A DNA stretch of 64,000 bases from the NCBI GenBank assembly GCA_961205875.1, contig OY540822.1, positions 10,914,501 through 10,978,500 of the forward strand, given 5' to 3'. Under the pieces are notes generated by a model, which was given only the letters and a program-made list of their open reading frames with translations, was not told the origin of the DNA and ran no database searches. The position numbers and the translations under genes are program-made. This document shows, one piece after another, positions 12,863-24,923 of this stretch (the first letter of the stretch is position 1; the number at the start of each line of letters is the position of its first letter). This DNA comes from Sialis fuliginosa (Eukaryota; Arthropoda; Insecta; Megaloptera; Sialidae).

Positions 12863-14780
12863 AAAATGGGTACATATATTAGTGTGTGTCAAAAAAAATG
12901 AACATTTGCTTTCGTTACGAAATGGCCTAAAATAAACCTTCGCTGAAGGATTACCCTATAGTTCCATTTTAAGAGGTACCGTAAAGGGAGTTCCCGTTTC
13001 CCATTTAAATAATATGGGGTATTATACTAAAATTGGTATTACTGATTCATGATAACTGTTGGAATAGTCAACAACTGCTGGACTTGAAATAATTATATTT
13101 CTATATACTACGAAACGTTGGTGAAGTATATATATTTATATATACTTGGTTATTTTTGTACAAGAGATTATATTTTCGAATGAAATGTGTATGAATATAA
13201 AAAAGAATAAAAAACAAAGGTTATATTAAATATAAACCTTTTGTAAAGTGTAGGAGGATGTTTTGCAGGTACCTAATAAAATTAAACACCATATTAAATT
13301 TATTCAATAAATTTATGTATATATTAATATTAAAGCTAAACACTTTGTTTGCGTTTTTTAAGAGAAAATGCGATAATATTCTTTTTTTCATGCTAATTAA
13401 ATTAAACATTATTTTTAGTTAATTTAAATTACCTTTGTCCAAGTTCTTTTCACTTTTGATCTTTGAAAGGGAAGATTCTAAAGTGTAGTTGAATTATGAA
13501 ATGTTTTCTATAAATATAACATGGGAAGTAGTAGCTTTTAAATAATTAAATATCAGATAATGTTTTCTTAATAAGATTATAATATTGAAACTTTATTAAG
13601 GTTTTTATTTATTTTTACAAGAAAATGTTTGTTTGTGTATTTTGTATTTATAAAAACATTAATACTTGTTATTAACAACAATGTGAATAATTTCCAAAAA
13701 TTATACAAAAAAATAAAAAACTTAACGGATTTAAAAATATAAATACGTAAAATAAAATATGATAAACAACATAATTCTAAAAATAAAAATATCAGTAAAC
13801 AGTTTAAAACATCATTAAAAACTTTTATGTATTTAATTATAACAGATGTATCACAAAAATGTATGTAGGTATAAAAAAATTTGTCATATTCGTATCATAA
13901 TGATTATATATTTTCAAATAAAAATTTTAGTACACCTATATTTAACATGCAATATAATATATTTCTTCATAACATCACATCTGAAACTTTTCTATAGAAC
14001 ATTTACACTTTTCTATAGCCTTCTTCTTTAGAAAGATTACTTAAATGAAGCAAAGATGCTGCAGTTTATATTAAGATAATCTTCCGTCCAAACTCAACGA
14101 CGAAATTGTATTGATAATAATTATTATTTATCCCCACCTCTACTCCAAAGCGAGACTATCAAATCTTTCTTATTATCTGATGAACTTATTATTACAGCTA
14201 ACTTTTGTTTATGATTCTTAATTAAGTTTTAGTATATAAAGCAATGTAACGCCCTATATGTATATATTTAATTTATTCAGCAAATTTAAATAACCATTAC
14301 TGTAATATTCGCAGTGATGGTTTTACCATTACATATTACATATTACATATTACACATACTCGAAGATAACGTGAATCTTTAGTCTCGTTAATATTTTATA
14401 TTATTTAATAATGTCTTGTATTTAAAACCGGAATTTATTTATGATTCGGGTTCAAGTTTCTAATTGAAAGAAAATTATTTTATTCGAAAAAAATAATTAT
14501 AAGTAACAAATAAAACATTTTCTGAAGAAGAAAATATTTTAATAGCCTGTAAAATATAGCTAGAAAAAAGGGCGAAAAATAAAATTACATTTTATAGATT
14601 GAAATCTCTATTTTTTTTTGTAAATTAAAATGTATTTAAGTTATAGAATTAAAAAATATCTAAATTTTAGTAGTGAATTTTGATAACTTACATCATACCA
14701 TAAAATTCAGTTTTTTCACTTTATAATTTCTTTTAAATATCATTGGAGAAAAATATTAAAAATAAATTATTGAACCTTTG
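12863..14780. other. No gene seen
   Basis: Very AT-rich DNA. A short (CATATTA)n run lies near 14332. Two ~60-codon open frames (13221 minus, 13846 plus) have Lys/Asn/Ile/Phe-heavy composition expected from random AT-rich DNA. Confidence 0.6.
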
Positions 14781-14789
14781 AAAAATATA

Positions 14790-14920
14790 TGGTTACCGGT
14801 TATCCATTAATAGGTTCGGATTCAGATTCAGGTTCGTAGATTTTGAAATATAACGGTTCGGTTCGGGTTAATGAAAAATACAGGTTTCGGGTTCGGGTTC
14901 GGATTCTGGTTCACATTGAA
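14790..14920. repeat. TTCGGG-rich degenerate minisatellite
   Basis: Repeated GGTTCGG/GGTTCGGATTC units, for example TTCGGTTCGGGTTAATG and TTTCGGGTTCGGGTTCGGAT. The start, GTTACCGGTTATCC, resembles a TIR, so it may be one end of a mobile element. Confidence 0.5.
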
Positions 14921-15498
14921 TTTTTATTCACGAAAATACATTTTCCAACCTGAAATAATATTAATATTAAATAATATTGGACGTTACAATATATGTATTT
15001 TTTATATTATTATATTTGAAGTTACAACTTTTTAAGTAAAGTACATCAAAAACACCTCCAATTCGAAAAACACGGGAACTAATTAATAATAATAATTTAA
15101 TTTACTGAAAATATCATGTATAAAAAAATAATAATAAAGTTAAAAACGTACCTAGCTTATTACACACTGTAAGTTTTTCATGTTATGTTTTCATTAATTT
15201 TTGTTGATTTTCTATTTTCGTTGGTGTAAATGAAATCATATATTTCGACATATAAGATAAACAAAGTTCATAATGATCGTTCCATGTAAGTATAATAAAC
15301 GTAAATATTATATACATACATAATATGTATGTATATAATATACATATATAAATATACAGTCTTGTTCAAAAGTCCTTAATTATTTTTCAGCTATTCATTT
15401 TCAAATAGGCCTAATTTATAGTGTATAAAGATTGTCTATGTATTGTATACACGGCTATTTCTCATGTTTCTGTATTATTTTCTATACATAATAGCTAC

Positions 15499-16078
15499 CC
15501 CTGGGCGAGATTTAATTTTCCGCCCTCTCTCCCCCTAAAAAAATGTTAAAAAATCACCGAAAGTGTCAATTAAAATTGATAAATTAACAAATAAGTTGAA
15601 TAATTCATATCTCAGCTTGGTGCGATCCTACAGACTCAATTTTTTTTTAAATATAGCTTACATCATTAACTTTAAAACTATCAAATGCCCTAAGACCGTC
15701 GAGACCTCCTTCCCCTATTATGAAAAAATTAAAATTGATAAATTAACAAATATGTTGAATAGTTAATATCTCAGCTTGGCGCGATCCTACAGACTCAAAA
15801 CTAAAGTTTATTAGTTAGTATCTCAGCTAATACCTTATTAAAGGTTTTCTGGGTTGCCGAATAAGTATTTGTTAGTTAGAAGCTATCAAATACTCGATTT
15901 TTTTTACAAATTAACATTAGCTATATTTTTTGCTTAATCTGGTTTAACTGATCGACAAACAATTTAAAGATAAAAAAAATGTTTTCTCAAAAATTACAGC
16001 CTGTACACTGATTTAAACCAAAAAAGGGACTTATGCTCCATTGTCCGCCCTGGTTCGCCCCCCCTAAAGCCGGTACTG
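15499..16078 (+). mobile_element. hAT-like element family C, copy 1
   Basis: The block CTGGGCGAGATTTAATTTTC, TCAATTAAAATTGATAAATT and GCGATCCTACAGACTCAA is shared with 27420-27696 in reverse. The right end reads GCTTTAGGGGGGGCGAACCA in reverse with terminal CAGTACCGG. Imperfect octamers ATAGCTAC / ATAACTAC flank it. The left terminus looks shorter than in the other copy, so the duplication could be chance. Confidence 0.55.
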
Positions 16079-16736
16079 ATAACTACCCAAACTTTTGGGC
16101 CTATAAACGAAGATAATTTATATTTTAAACTAATATATTTTAAGAGTGTTATAGGACTTATTGATCATACTGTATATACATGTATGTTTATACTGAAAAT
16201 GGGTAGAGAACAATGAATTTTATTCACAGGAAAATGTTTCATGGTTAGGTATTTTCTCCAAGATAATGTTTTCTAAATTACTGTCGTTTAAAATTATTTC
16301 ACTTATATGTGTTCCAGGAATAATTGTACATATTGAGTAAATTGTTCGAATAAACGTTGATTGTGTGAAATGGCACTTATTTTATTCGCAAGTAACTCGA
16401 AATCTTTCCTAATGTTATCGTATTTTGTATTAATTGTGTGTGGAATGTTTAATTTGTGATATAACATTTTCGCTTTATCGTCTTCGACAGAATATGTTCG
16501 TGTGATATAACACGTAGCTAGATTTTTTTTTGTTTCGTTTTATTACATTTGTCGAGGAATTTTTTGTGAAAAACTGAACATATTTTCATAGTCTTTCGCT
16601 CGACAAAATTAATGATCACGAAAATGACATAATACAATGTGCAGATCTTTGGAAGCATCTTGACTTCTTAGTAGAAACCGAGTCTTTTTGTATATTTTTT
16701 CACTCGTATTGATTAATGAATTTGTTTAAAACAATA

Positions 16737-17247
16737 AGTCTTGGATATGACCCCAGTAATAGTTATTTTTAAATTAAATGTACTGAATTAAAAAAATTTG
16801 TTGATATTTGATTACTACCATTTTTGAATATTAATCTATATACATCTTACAGCGTAATTTGATGACAATTGGCCAGTAGGTGTCAAAATGGCGCACATTT
16901 AAACTAATTATTAGTATAATTTATGTATTAATTATTATATTATCATAACAACTGCTTTCTTTTATATCTTTTGTGTTGTAGTACTTATAATTTTGTAATC
17001 ATTAGCAAGTGTCCATCACTGCGTACTCATTACTGGTTTTACTTTATCCATTACTGGAGAAAAAACATAAACAAAATAAAAGGCTATAATTTAAAAAATA
17101 AACTATTTTTGGTAATTAAATTGATTAAATAATAAATTACTTGTTTTATTAGTAACATGAGTTCATGAGAATTACAAAAAAGAAGCCCGTCAATCACAAA
17201 AACAGTTAACCTCGCTCTTATAGTGGCCATAACTGGTGCCAGTACCT
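16737..17247 (+). mobile_element. MITE family M1, copy 3
   Basis: The left TIR is lost (it begins at AGTCTTGGATATGACCCC). The right end AACTGGTGCCAGTACCT is intact and followed by TA. It contains the family's CATTACTGG and AATTACAAAAAAGAAGCCCGT blocks. Confidence 0.8.
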
Positions 17248-17299
17248 TAGTTACTGATAAGTATTTAATAATTCTCATGAATGGAGGGAAATATACGTA

Positions 17300-17747
17300 T
17301 CAGGGTCGGATATGAGCTCTAACACCGGTCCGAACAAAAAGTAATGGACCGATCTGTATAAAGTTTAGTCTGAATTGATTGATAGACACCGACTCTTTGG
17401 AAGGGGGGTAGGGGGATAGGGGCTGTCGCCCACTTCAACGTGATTCCTCGTTGTTGTTTTTTTTTGTTTATTTAGTAAGTTATGATTTTCCTTCTTATTT
17501 TCTTATCTTTAAGTTGATACTTCTATGACAAATTGAATTTTGATGAATGGATTATTACCCAAAAATTTTGAATTTTTGATTCCGTTAAAAGTTATTGTAC
17601 TTTTAGTTCTGGTTCGAACTAATTAGATGTTGAATAGTTATTATTACAATAATAACTAATCGTGTGTTTTCTTAATTCAACTACATTTTTCAAAAAACAA
17701 TAATTCCTCAATCCACGCGGGTAGGTGAAGCTGCGGGTACAGCTAGT
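17300..17747 (+). mobile_element. Helitron-like 3' portion
   Basis: The block AATAATTCCTCAATCCACGC..GGTGAAGCTGCGGGTACAGCTAGT matches the end of the copy at 36649-37416. The 5' start is not typical, so this is partial or a sub-family. Confidence 0.45.
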
Positions 17748-18082
17748 TTTCTATAAAATAAACTATTTTCTAGTAATTTTTCATGCAAATTTCAGAAATA
17801 TTAACTTAAAGATATGAAAATAAGATGAAAAATTATAACTTACTCTATAAATAATAACGTTAATTATTTTTACATGTAATTTTACATACATTCAAACATG
17901 AAAATTTTGTATGCTCACGTTGGGTCACGGCCCACGCCCAACTCTACTTTGGATTATAAAAAATCTCCCTAGCATAAAAATTTATACAGGTTAGGTTATA
18001 ATTTGCGATGTTTTAAAAATGTGTTTTATATTTTTTTCAAATTTAATTTTATTATTTTAATAAAACTGCCTTAAATATTGGA

Positions 18083-18206
18083 TCTTGGCACTTGTGCACT
18101 TTTAGAAGAGCCCTGAAGATGTCCACTGCAATGTGTGACGAAACGTTGGCCGATTACACGACCAAACCAACGCGGCTTACAACCAGAAGCCAAGATCCAT
18201 ATCAAG
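18083..18206 (+). repeat. Hammerhead-like core with one arm (Penelope-like signature)
   Basis: CTGAAGA (18113) - T - GTCCACTGCAATGTGTGAC - GAAA - CGTT, preceded by GCC and followed by GGC, then the arm AACCAACGCGGCTTACAACC..CCATATCAAG. It is the same unit as 49446-49586, but the left arm is mostly lost and the right edge is joined to a family M12 MITE. Confidence 0.55.
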
Positions 18207-18490
18207 AATTTGTTAGCTAGCAAGCACTTTCAACTGAGATATCAAACTTATATGACAGTTCTTTTGGAGTTTGTTGATGACTTTGACAAGTTTCGCGCAC
18301 GCATTGTAGGTAAATACAAATGGTATTAAAACAGTGGTGATGTTATGAAAATTATTTTGTACTGTCAAAGATGCCAACTGTGTTACAATTAGTTGAAGTG
18401 TCACTGCTCTAAATTCCATAACTAATCCATAGATACTAGTACAGAATTAATACCCCATTTGAAAGTAATTGCTAGCTCCTTTATAATACC
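18207..18490 (+). mobile_element. MITE family M12, copy 1 (left end lost)
   Basis: Shares the whole interior (AGCTAGCAAGCACTTTCAA..CATAACTAATCCATAGATAC) with copy 2. The right TIR, read in reverse, is GGTATTATAAAGGAGCTAGC. The left TIR is replaced by the hammerhead-type repeat. Confidence 0.7.
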
Positions 18491-18699
18491 GGACATAATT
18501 GTATCAAAAAAGCATAATTCAACCCTTAATAAAAGTATGAAAATAAAGAATATAAATAAATCTTACAATAAATAATATTTTGTCACCCCCAAAAATAAAA
18601 CGCCTTGCATATTTAACCCCTCTATCTTTATCTTATAATATACAACATATATTTCACCATTTTTGTCACATTTGAATAAAATGAAAATATAGAAAGATT

Positions 18700-18766
18700 A
18701 GACCACACACACACACTTACGCGCACGCACACTCACGCACGCACACTCACGCACGCACACTCACGC
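18700..18766. repeat. (CA)n and 14-bp minisatellite
   Basis: A short (AC)n run is followed by three tandem copies of the 14-mer CGCACGCACACTCA (18722-18763). Confidence 0.9.
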
Positions 18767-19194
18767 TTGAGGGATTAAAGCACAATAAATTTGGGTGGAC
18801 TACCGCAGTGGTTTGGCGCCTATGTGGGCATGACAACACACATAAATATAATAGAGTGTCAGCTCATAAGTGGAGCATGTCTAATTCTACACAAGTTACA
18901 AAACTACATTAGGTGTTGCGTCATCAACCATGACTATGTAAATTACTGTAACATACCTTTTAGGTGGTTATGTATCTTGGTTTTGTAATATTTGCAGGGT
19001 CGAATCGCGCTTTTTTAGACCCCTTACCTGTAATATTAATTACTTCTCACTAACACTCATAAATTTTTTATCTCTTAACTTTATCAAAAAATACTTAACA
19101 CCTCAATTTAATGATCGCATCTCGAGATAACCGAGGTTTTTTTTTTGTTACCGATATTGCTGATTTTTACCTTACTGATTCATACCTATCTAAT

Positions 19195-19503
19195 GTATTA
19201 TAAAGGAGCTAGCTTTGCTAGCTAGCAAGCACTTTCAAATGAGATATCCAACTTATATGACAGTTCTTTTGGAGTTTGTTGAAGACTTTGACAAGTTTCG
19301 CGCACGCGTTGTAGGTAAATACCAACGGTATTAAAACAGTGGTGATATTATAAAAATTATATTGTACGGTGAAAGATGCAAACTGTGTTACAATTAGTTG
19401 AAGTGTCACTGCTCTAAATTCCATAACTAATCCATAGATACTAGTACAGAATTAATATCCCATTTGAAAGTGCTGCAAATTTTGCTAGCTCGTTTATAAT
19501 ACC
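19195..19503 (+). mobile_element. MITE family M12, copy 2
   Basis: TIRs are GTATTATAAAGGAGCTAGCT at the left and its near-complement GCTAGCTCGTTTATAATAC at the right, extending inward through GCACTTTCAAATG(A/G)GATAT. About 310 bp and roughly 90% like copy 1. The similar peptides in both copies are frame artefacts. Confidence 0.75.
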
Positions 19504-19691
19504 GAACATATGTATACTAAAACTCCAGAACGTTGGTAATTGCATTGTTGATGTATTCAGTCCAATATTCGAAAATAAGTATGATTTCAAACCCATGTGT
19601 AACGCTGGGTACGATTGGGTTAGTTTTCGAGGATTATTTTTAATTTTAGGGATTACGTTTGAACATACCTTATTTTCTCTTATTAAAAATA

Positions 19692-20010
19692 TCGGTATGG
19701 AGAACCATACATGACTGTGATATCTTTTTAAATAATTTTTAATATGTATATGTATGAAAAATTTCAATGGGATTTGTCAGAAATAAAACTCACCTCAGAT
19801 AAACATTTTCCCCTAAAATAATTCAAATCGGTGCATTTTTACAATAGTTATCGTGAACGAAAGAAAATTCTACATCAAGATACACGCTATGCGGAAATCG
19901 ACTTTTCTTTACGTTTTGAATGTAGTACAATCAGAATCTGCTCTTATCTCGGACACGATTTTTCGACGGTATTACAATACTTCAATTTCTTTCAGAACAT
20001 GGAAGTAATT
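19692..20010 (+). repeat. Dispersed repeat D, copy 1
   Basis: Ends with CGGACACGATTTTTCGACGG, TATTACAATACTTCAATTTC and GAACATGGAAGTA. The earlier part has CGGTATGGAGAACCATACAT and ATTCAAATCGGTGCATTTTT. The family occurs five times here. Confidence 0.7.
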
Positions 20011-22129
20011 AACGAAAAATAATAAATCAAGTTTTTTATATTAGTAGTTTTATTAATATAATTCTAGTCTTCTGAATTGTAGTCAAGGAAGGAAATAATT
20101 ACATTTTAAACAAACTCGTATTTTTACAAGAATACAAACGTTACCTTTTTATTCAGACTCGAGATAACAGAAACCCCAGAAAAACATTTCAACTAAAAAT
20201 GTACCCACCTTTAAAATGAAAAAAATATGTTATATTATTCTACCTCCTTTTATCAAAACGTTCAAGATCGATTTTTGTAGAGCTTTGATTTAGAGGCTCC
20301 TTAATATACAATATATAAATAAATAGTAGTCCTTTGAAGGAAAGTTATTGCACAATACTGTTACATAATTAATCATAAATGACAAGTACATAATTGTAAG
20401 GTGCATATTTAAATAATTTTGATTAATTAATCAACTATATCTACATAAATTAAACTATAGAAACTTATTAATATCTATGTCATTTTCAGCCGAGCATATA
20501 TTTTCTTGACTAATTAATTTTTTAAATGTAAAATTTTTCATAAATATTTATAGAAAATAATATGTATACAAATGTACTTTAATTTTCGTCTACAATATGA
20601 TAAATAACTTTATATTTTTTATCTTTCAGTAGTTTTCAGTACTTTTTATTTCCCGCATGAAAATTATAGAACAAATATGAATGAATATATAACTCAAAAA
20701 AGTTTTTTTTAATATTCTTGTATTTTCTGCGGTAAAAAGTTTTTTTGATAAAAATATAAATTTATTGCGTTTTTTATAAAATATATATGTATATACCTAT
20801 CTATTTGCTTACATACTCGTACATATATTGTAATTATATAAATGTGAAAAGTTATGATATCTTTAGTAATGTCTTGACAGAAAATGAAATAATAAAAAAG
20901 TTTATGTCTTTTTCTGACATAAAATATTTACCATCTTTTTTTCCTTATATGTAATTCAGTTTGTAATTAATTTTCCTAAATACCTAGAAAATGAAAACTT
21001 TTCTCAGCTGCAAAGAAGATTTCTATGTAAAATCTATGAAAGAAAATTTAAATGACATATTTTTTTATTGTTCGCTCCACCGACTTACAATCATTCTTAG
21101 AATAACTTTTTAATTAAAATTTTATTTTCATGTTAATTTGTATTTTATAAATTAAGAATTATGTTTTTATAATTTATGTGGCTTTCGCGGTGATATTTAT
21201 ATACAAATGTATATTTAATAGAGAAATATATAATATGTTTATTTCGGAAAGAGATCTGATAAATTATAAAGAACTTTTTAAAAACTCGAATAAAAATATT
21301 AGATATACAGGACTTTTTAACCTTCAACTTACACACAAATCAGTTGGTGGTAGGGTAATTTTTCATCTTCAGATATCATCTTGAAATATGTATAACATTA
21401 AGAAAAAAAATTATATCCAAGAAAAATTTGACTAAGATTCATATATTTTCTCAAATTGACGATAATACGTATATAAAATAACTTTAGTAAATGAAAATTT
21501 CATTTTTTGTGAAAGAATAATTATAGAAATGAAACATTTTTAAGAAATCATGAAACGAAAACGGTTTTTCTTTTATAATTACCAGATTTCATATTTGTGA
21601 AATGGATTCTTTTAATTGAAATTATGTTTTTTATGTACAACAAAAAGATTAAGAACATTTTTCTTAAGTTTTTAACACCCAGTAAAGTTTTATCAAAATT
21701 TCGCTATTGTAAGATTTACTTATTAAGTTTTTAATTTTATATTTATTATCATCATTTTTCATTTTCAAATTACATCAAAATATATAGGTATTATAAAATA
21801 ACAACTTATAATTTTTTAATCATCTAAATCGATATTGAATCATTGAAAAAACGAACAAACGAATGTTAAAAATAATTTAAAATAGCGAGAGCAAAAAAGG
21901 GATTATAATACTATGGTTCAATGTTCATTTTGTACAAAAATCCTTTTTGATTGATTAACCGTTTAAATGTTACAACAATTCTACTAAAAAACATACAAAA
22001 TCTCATTAAGCTGTATTGGATTATTACAGTGGCGCTTTATTGTTAACTAAAAGAGAACACGAATGATATGTTACTTATTTCACATGTAATTTGCGATGGA
22101 AAATTGTTATTAAATTTTATACTATTGTG
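20011..22129. other. No gene seen
   Basis: AT-rich DNA with no TIR pair or coding pattern recognised. The open frames at 21145-21384 on both strands overlap and look random. Confidence 0.6.
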
Positions 22130-23030
22130 TTGTCGGAAAAGTCATGACGCATTTTTTCTATGTTCTTCTATTTCAATTTTCGATAACCTTTTGCCATCTT
22201 TCAGTGGGCTTCATAATTTCTAGTTTATGGAAGGACCTGTCTTTATCGACGAAAAACTAAAACAAGATGCTGATTTACAGCCTCATCGGAATTGAACTTT
22301 ATACCACGCAAGGAGTTTTCAAAACTGCGATACAACTATAAATCTGATGACATAAGGATCCCATACAAGCTCCAACAATGTTTAATAGATAATCAAATTT
22401 TTTTTGGTTTCGAGATGTCGTGATGAAATACAATTAACAAGCTCTGGACGTTTTTTTGATGATGGATTCGTCCAAACTGTCCAATTATCGACAGTATAAT
22501 ATTGGTTGCTTGGCAGGAGCTCAAAAAACACACCATTAAAATTCCATTACTTGACCGAGGAATGTCTTTGAGATCAAAATCGCCAGAGCAAGAAATTTTT
22601 AAACCATTGTCAGCACTGACGTTCTTGTAGAGAATGGTCACAGTAAAACCAAGCTTGATTCTATTTACTGAAGTAAAACAATAAAATATGACGAAAATGC
22701 AAATGGTCTTCGATCTTTCCCAAGTTATGTAAAGTATAAGGTAGACTCAGTAGCTCGGTGCGAGAGATGGAAATACGTCATCTGGTGTGCCCAAATGTGG
22801 GGAGAGGGAATGATGTGTCCAATCATAACAAATATACCCTTGAGAAGGGGAAAATATGTCATCTACATATGATGCCCAAGCTGATTAGTCAAAAGCTACT
22901 GAGGCAATTTGTGTATTTACTAACTTTGCATCTTTCAAATTCGCTTATCAATAATAACATAGATACCTCAAAAATGAACTAGCGTTATAAGTTGCCAAAA
23001 TTTCGTAATGACTTTTCCGACAAGCTGATA
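22130..23030 (-). mobile_element. Decayed mariner-family transposon, transposase on minus strand
   Basis: Inverted ends share TGTCGGAAAAGTCAT (left near 22140, right near 23010), the mariner-type terminus. On the minus strand, broken transposase pieces are readable. WFKNF, then after a frame change SGDFDLKDIPRS (about 22550-22620), matches the N-terminal DNA-binding part. Near the left end KPTERWQKVIEN (about 22180-22215) matches the usual C-terminus. The element is about 0.9 kb against about 1.3 kb for an intact mariner, so it has internal loss as well as frameshifts, and it is inactive. Exact outer ends and the TA duplication are not certain. Confidence 0.75.
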
Positions 23031-23329
23031 TTTGATAGACGAAAAATTAGGAATATATCGAAATTCCAGCCGGAATTCACGATTTTATTATTATATTATT
23101 TATAATGTTATTTTATTATTACTCTACTAAAAAATTCATAAATAATATACGTTATTTTTTTTTTTAAAACCAAATTTAAATATAATAATTATGATATAAC
23201 AACATTTTATAAACAAAAAATTTAATGGAAAAAATAACGCAAATTCAGTTTTTTTAGTGGCATTTACGGCATAATTATAGTTGTAATTATAAAATTCATA
23301 AATTGACCTTTATTGTTCAAGTTATTTGT

Positions 23330-23475
23330 TAATTTACCAAATTTAATTTGTTTATAATATGGGAAAGCGACGCGACGGTCTTAGGGCACTTGATACTCTT
23401 AAGTTTAAGCTATATTTTAAAAACAGAGTTTGAGTCTATAGGATCGCGCTAAGCTGAGATATTAATAATAATAAT
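23330..23475 (-). mobile_element. hAT-like family C, fragment
   Basis: AATTTACCAAATTTAATTTG, GACGGTCTTAGGGCACTTGA and GTCTATAGGATCGCGCTAAG match the reverse of family C. Confidence 0.55.
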
Positions 23476-23479
23476 ATAT

Positions 23480-23960
23480 TTTAAAAAAATGTTATTATAT
23501 TACGAACATTGAACTGTTCAAGTATAAAAATCAAAGATTTTTGAAAAATTCCGATTGTTATGGTGTAAAAATAAGACTTGTTCTGCATTTTTTAATAATA
23601 CTCTAACCCTAGATTTGTTCTCTTCAAAAACATTTCTCGCCTCCGAGAATAACCTCTCCGAATAGACTGTACTGTAATTATCTAACAGTATTGTTTATGA
23701 TAATGCATCATATGTACATTAGTAGGATAATGAAGGACTTTACTTTTTACTATTTAAGAAACACCATATAACATAATGTAATATTAATTTAAGATAATAA
23801 TCTATGTACAAATCATGCACATATATCATTTTAATAATTATTATTCATAAAAATAGATTTTTTTGAAAAAAATTCGGTTCCAGCCGGATTTTCTTTTGAA
23901 TTCCTGTAATTCCGGTTCCGGCTGGAATTGAAAATTCCAGTTCCGGTACACCAGTACTAA
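23480..23960 (-). mobile_element. Family with TTCCGGTACACC end, copy 1
   Basis: Its right part (TCCGGCTGGAATTGAAAATT, then CAGTTCCGGTACACCAGTAC) and interior (TTAATTTAAGATAATAATCT) match 45235-45600 in reverse. Probably a non-autonomous DNA transposon. Confidence 0.5.
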
Positions 23961-24099
23961 AAATAAATATATGTAAAAAAATATGCGCCTTTTATTAATT
24001 TTTCTTTTAAATTCAGTCCACCTTTGGATGTACCTAACGATATTTATTTAAATAAAAATAAATGCTTATGGTACAATAAATTTGTGTTAACTCATATAT

Positions 24100-24182
24100 C
24101 TATGGACATGTGTGAGTGTGTATATATATTTATGGATGGGTGCGTGTGCCTGTGTGTGTGTGTGACAGAGAGAGAGAGAGAA
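24100..24182. repeat. Compound microsatellite (TG)n(AG)n
   Basis: GTGTGAGTGTGTATATATAT, then TGTGTGTGTGTGA and AGAGAGAGAGAGAG. Confidence 0.9.
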
Positions 24183-24923
24183 TAAAACAAATAGAACGAT
24201 TACCAGGGGTTTATTTAATGCGATTAATTTATTGTATACATGTAAATTTGTATACAGTATAAAATAAAAGATATTCTGAAAAATTAACATTAAAGCATCA
24301 ACAAAGGCTTTACAAATGTAACAAGCTTTGTTACATCATACAGATTCATATCGTTGCGTTTTCATATGCTTTTTGTTATAATGGTCAATTTTTTCTACTC
24401 TTTCATAACTTGCAATATATTTTAATTATTATTTTTTTATGTCTCTGCACAATTCTTTTTTTCAAATTCTAATAACCACTGCAGAGCTATCAAAATATTT
24501 TTTTAAGTAATCGTACAGGTTTATTATAATTTTATGTATAAGTACAATTATTTTTCATTAAATATCTTTAAATCAGGGATCTGAAATTTAACTCGAACAC
24601 GTAAAAACATATTTTTCCTAATATGAATCGAGTTTATTTATTTTTCTTTCTATCTTGTTAGATGAAGAAAACTTCTCAGATCATTTATTAAACTTTAATT
24701 AAATTTTAATTAAATACGTAATTATTAATAAATTATGATACATATACAAAATTGAAGTTAATTAAATTCTATAAAAAAATATTACATACATTTTTTTTGT
24801 TAGATTTGTACTTCATCGATTCAAGACTGTCTTAATTTTTAATTTTTATTGTATAATAGTAATTCAAATATTTAATACATATTTCAACAAAATTTGTCTA
24901 ACCCTTTCATCGCCACATTATCA
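24183..24923. other. No gene seen
   Basis: AT-rich stretch between the microsatellite and the hAT-like fold-back; nothing recognised. Confidence 0.6.

Noticed and set aside
18213-19424. Two similar 68-codon minus frames, apparent gene duplication
   Set aside because: They are the same part of two copies of MITE M12 read backwards, not duplicated genes.
18207-19503. Direct repeats about 1 kb apart as LTRs of a retroelement
   Set aside because: The repeats have their own inverted ends and no retroelement coding lies between them; two MITE insertions explain them.
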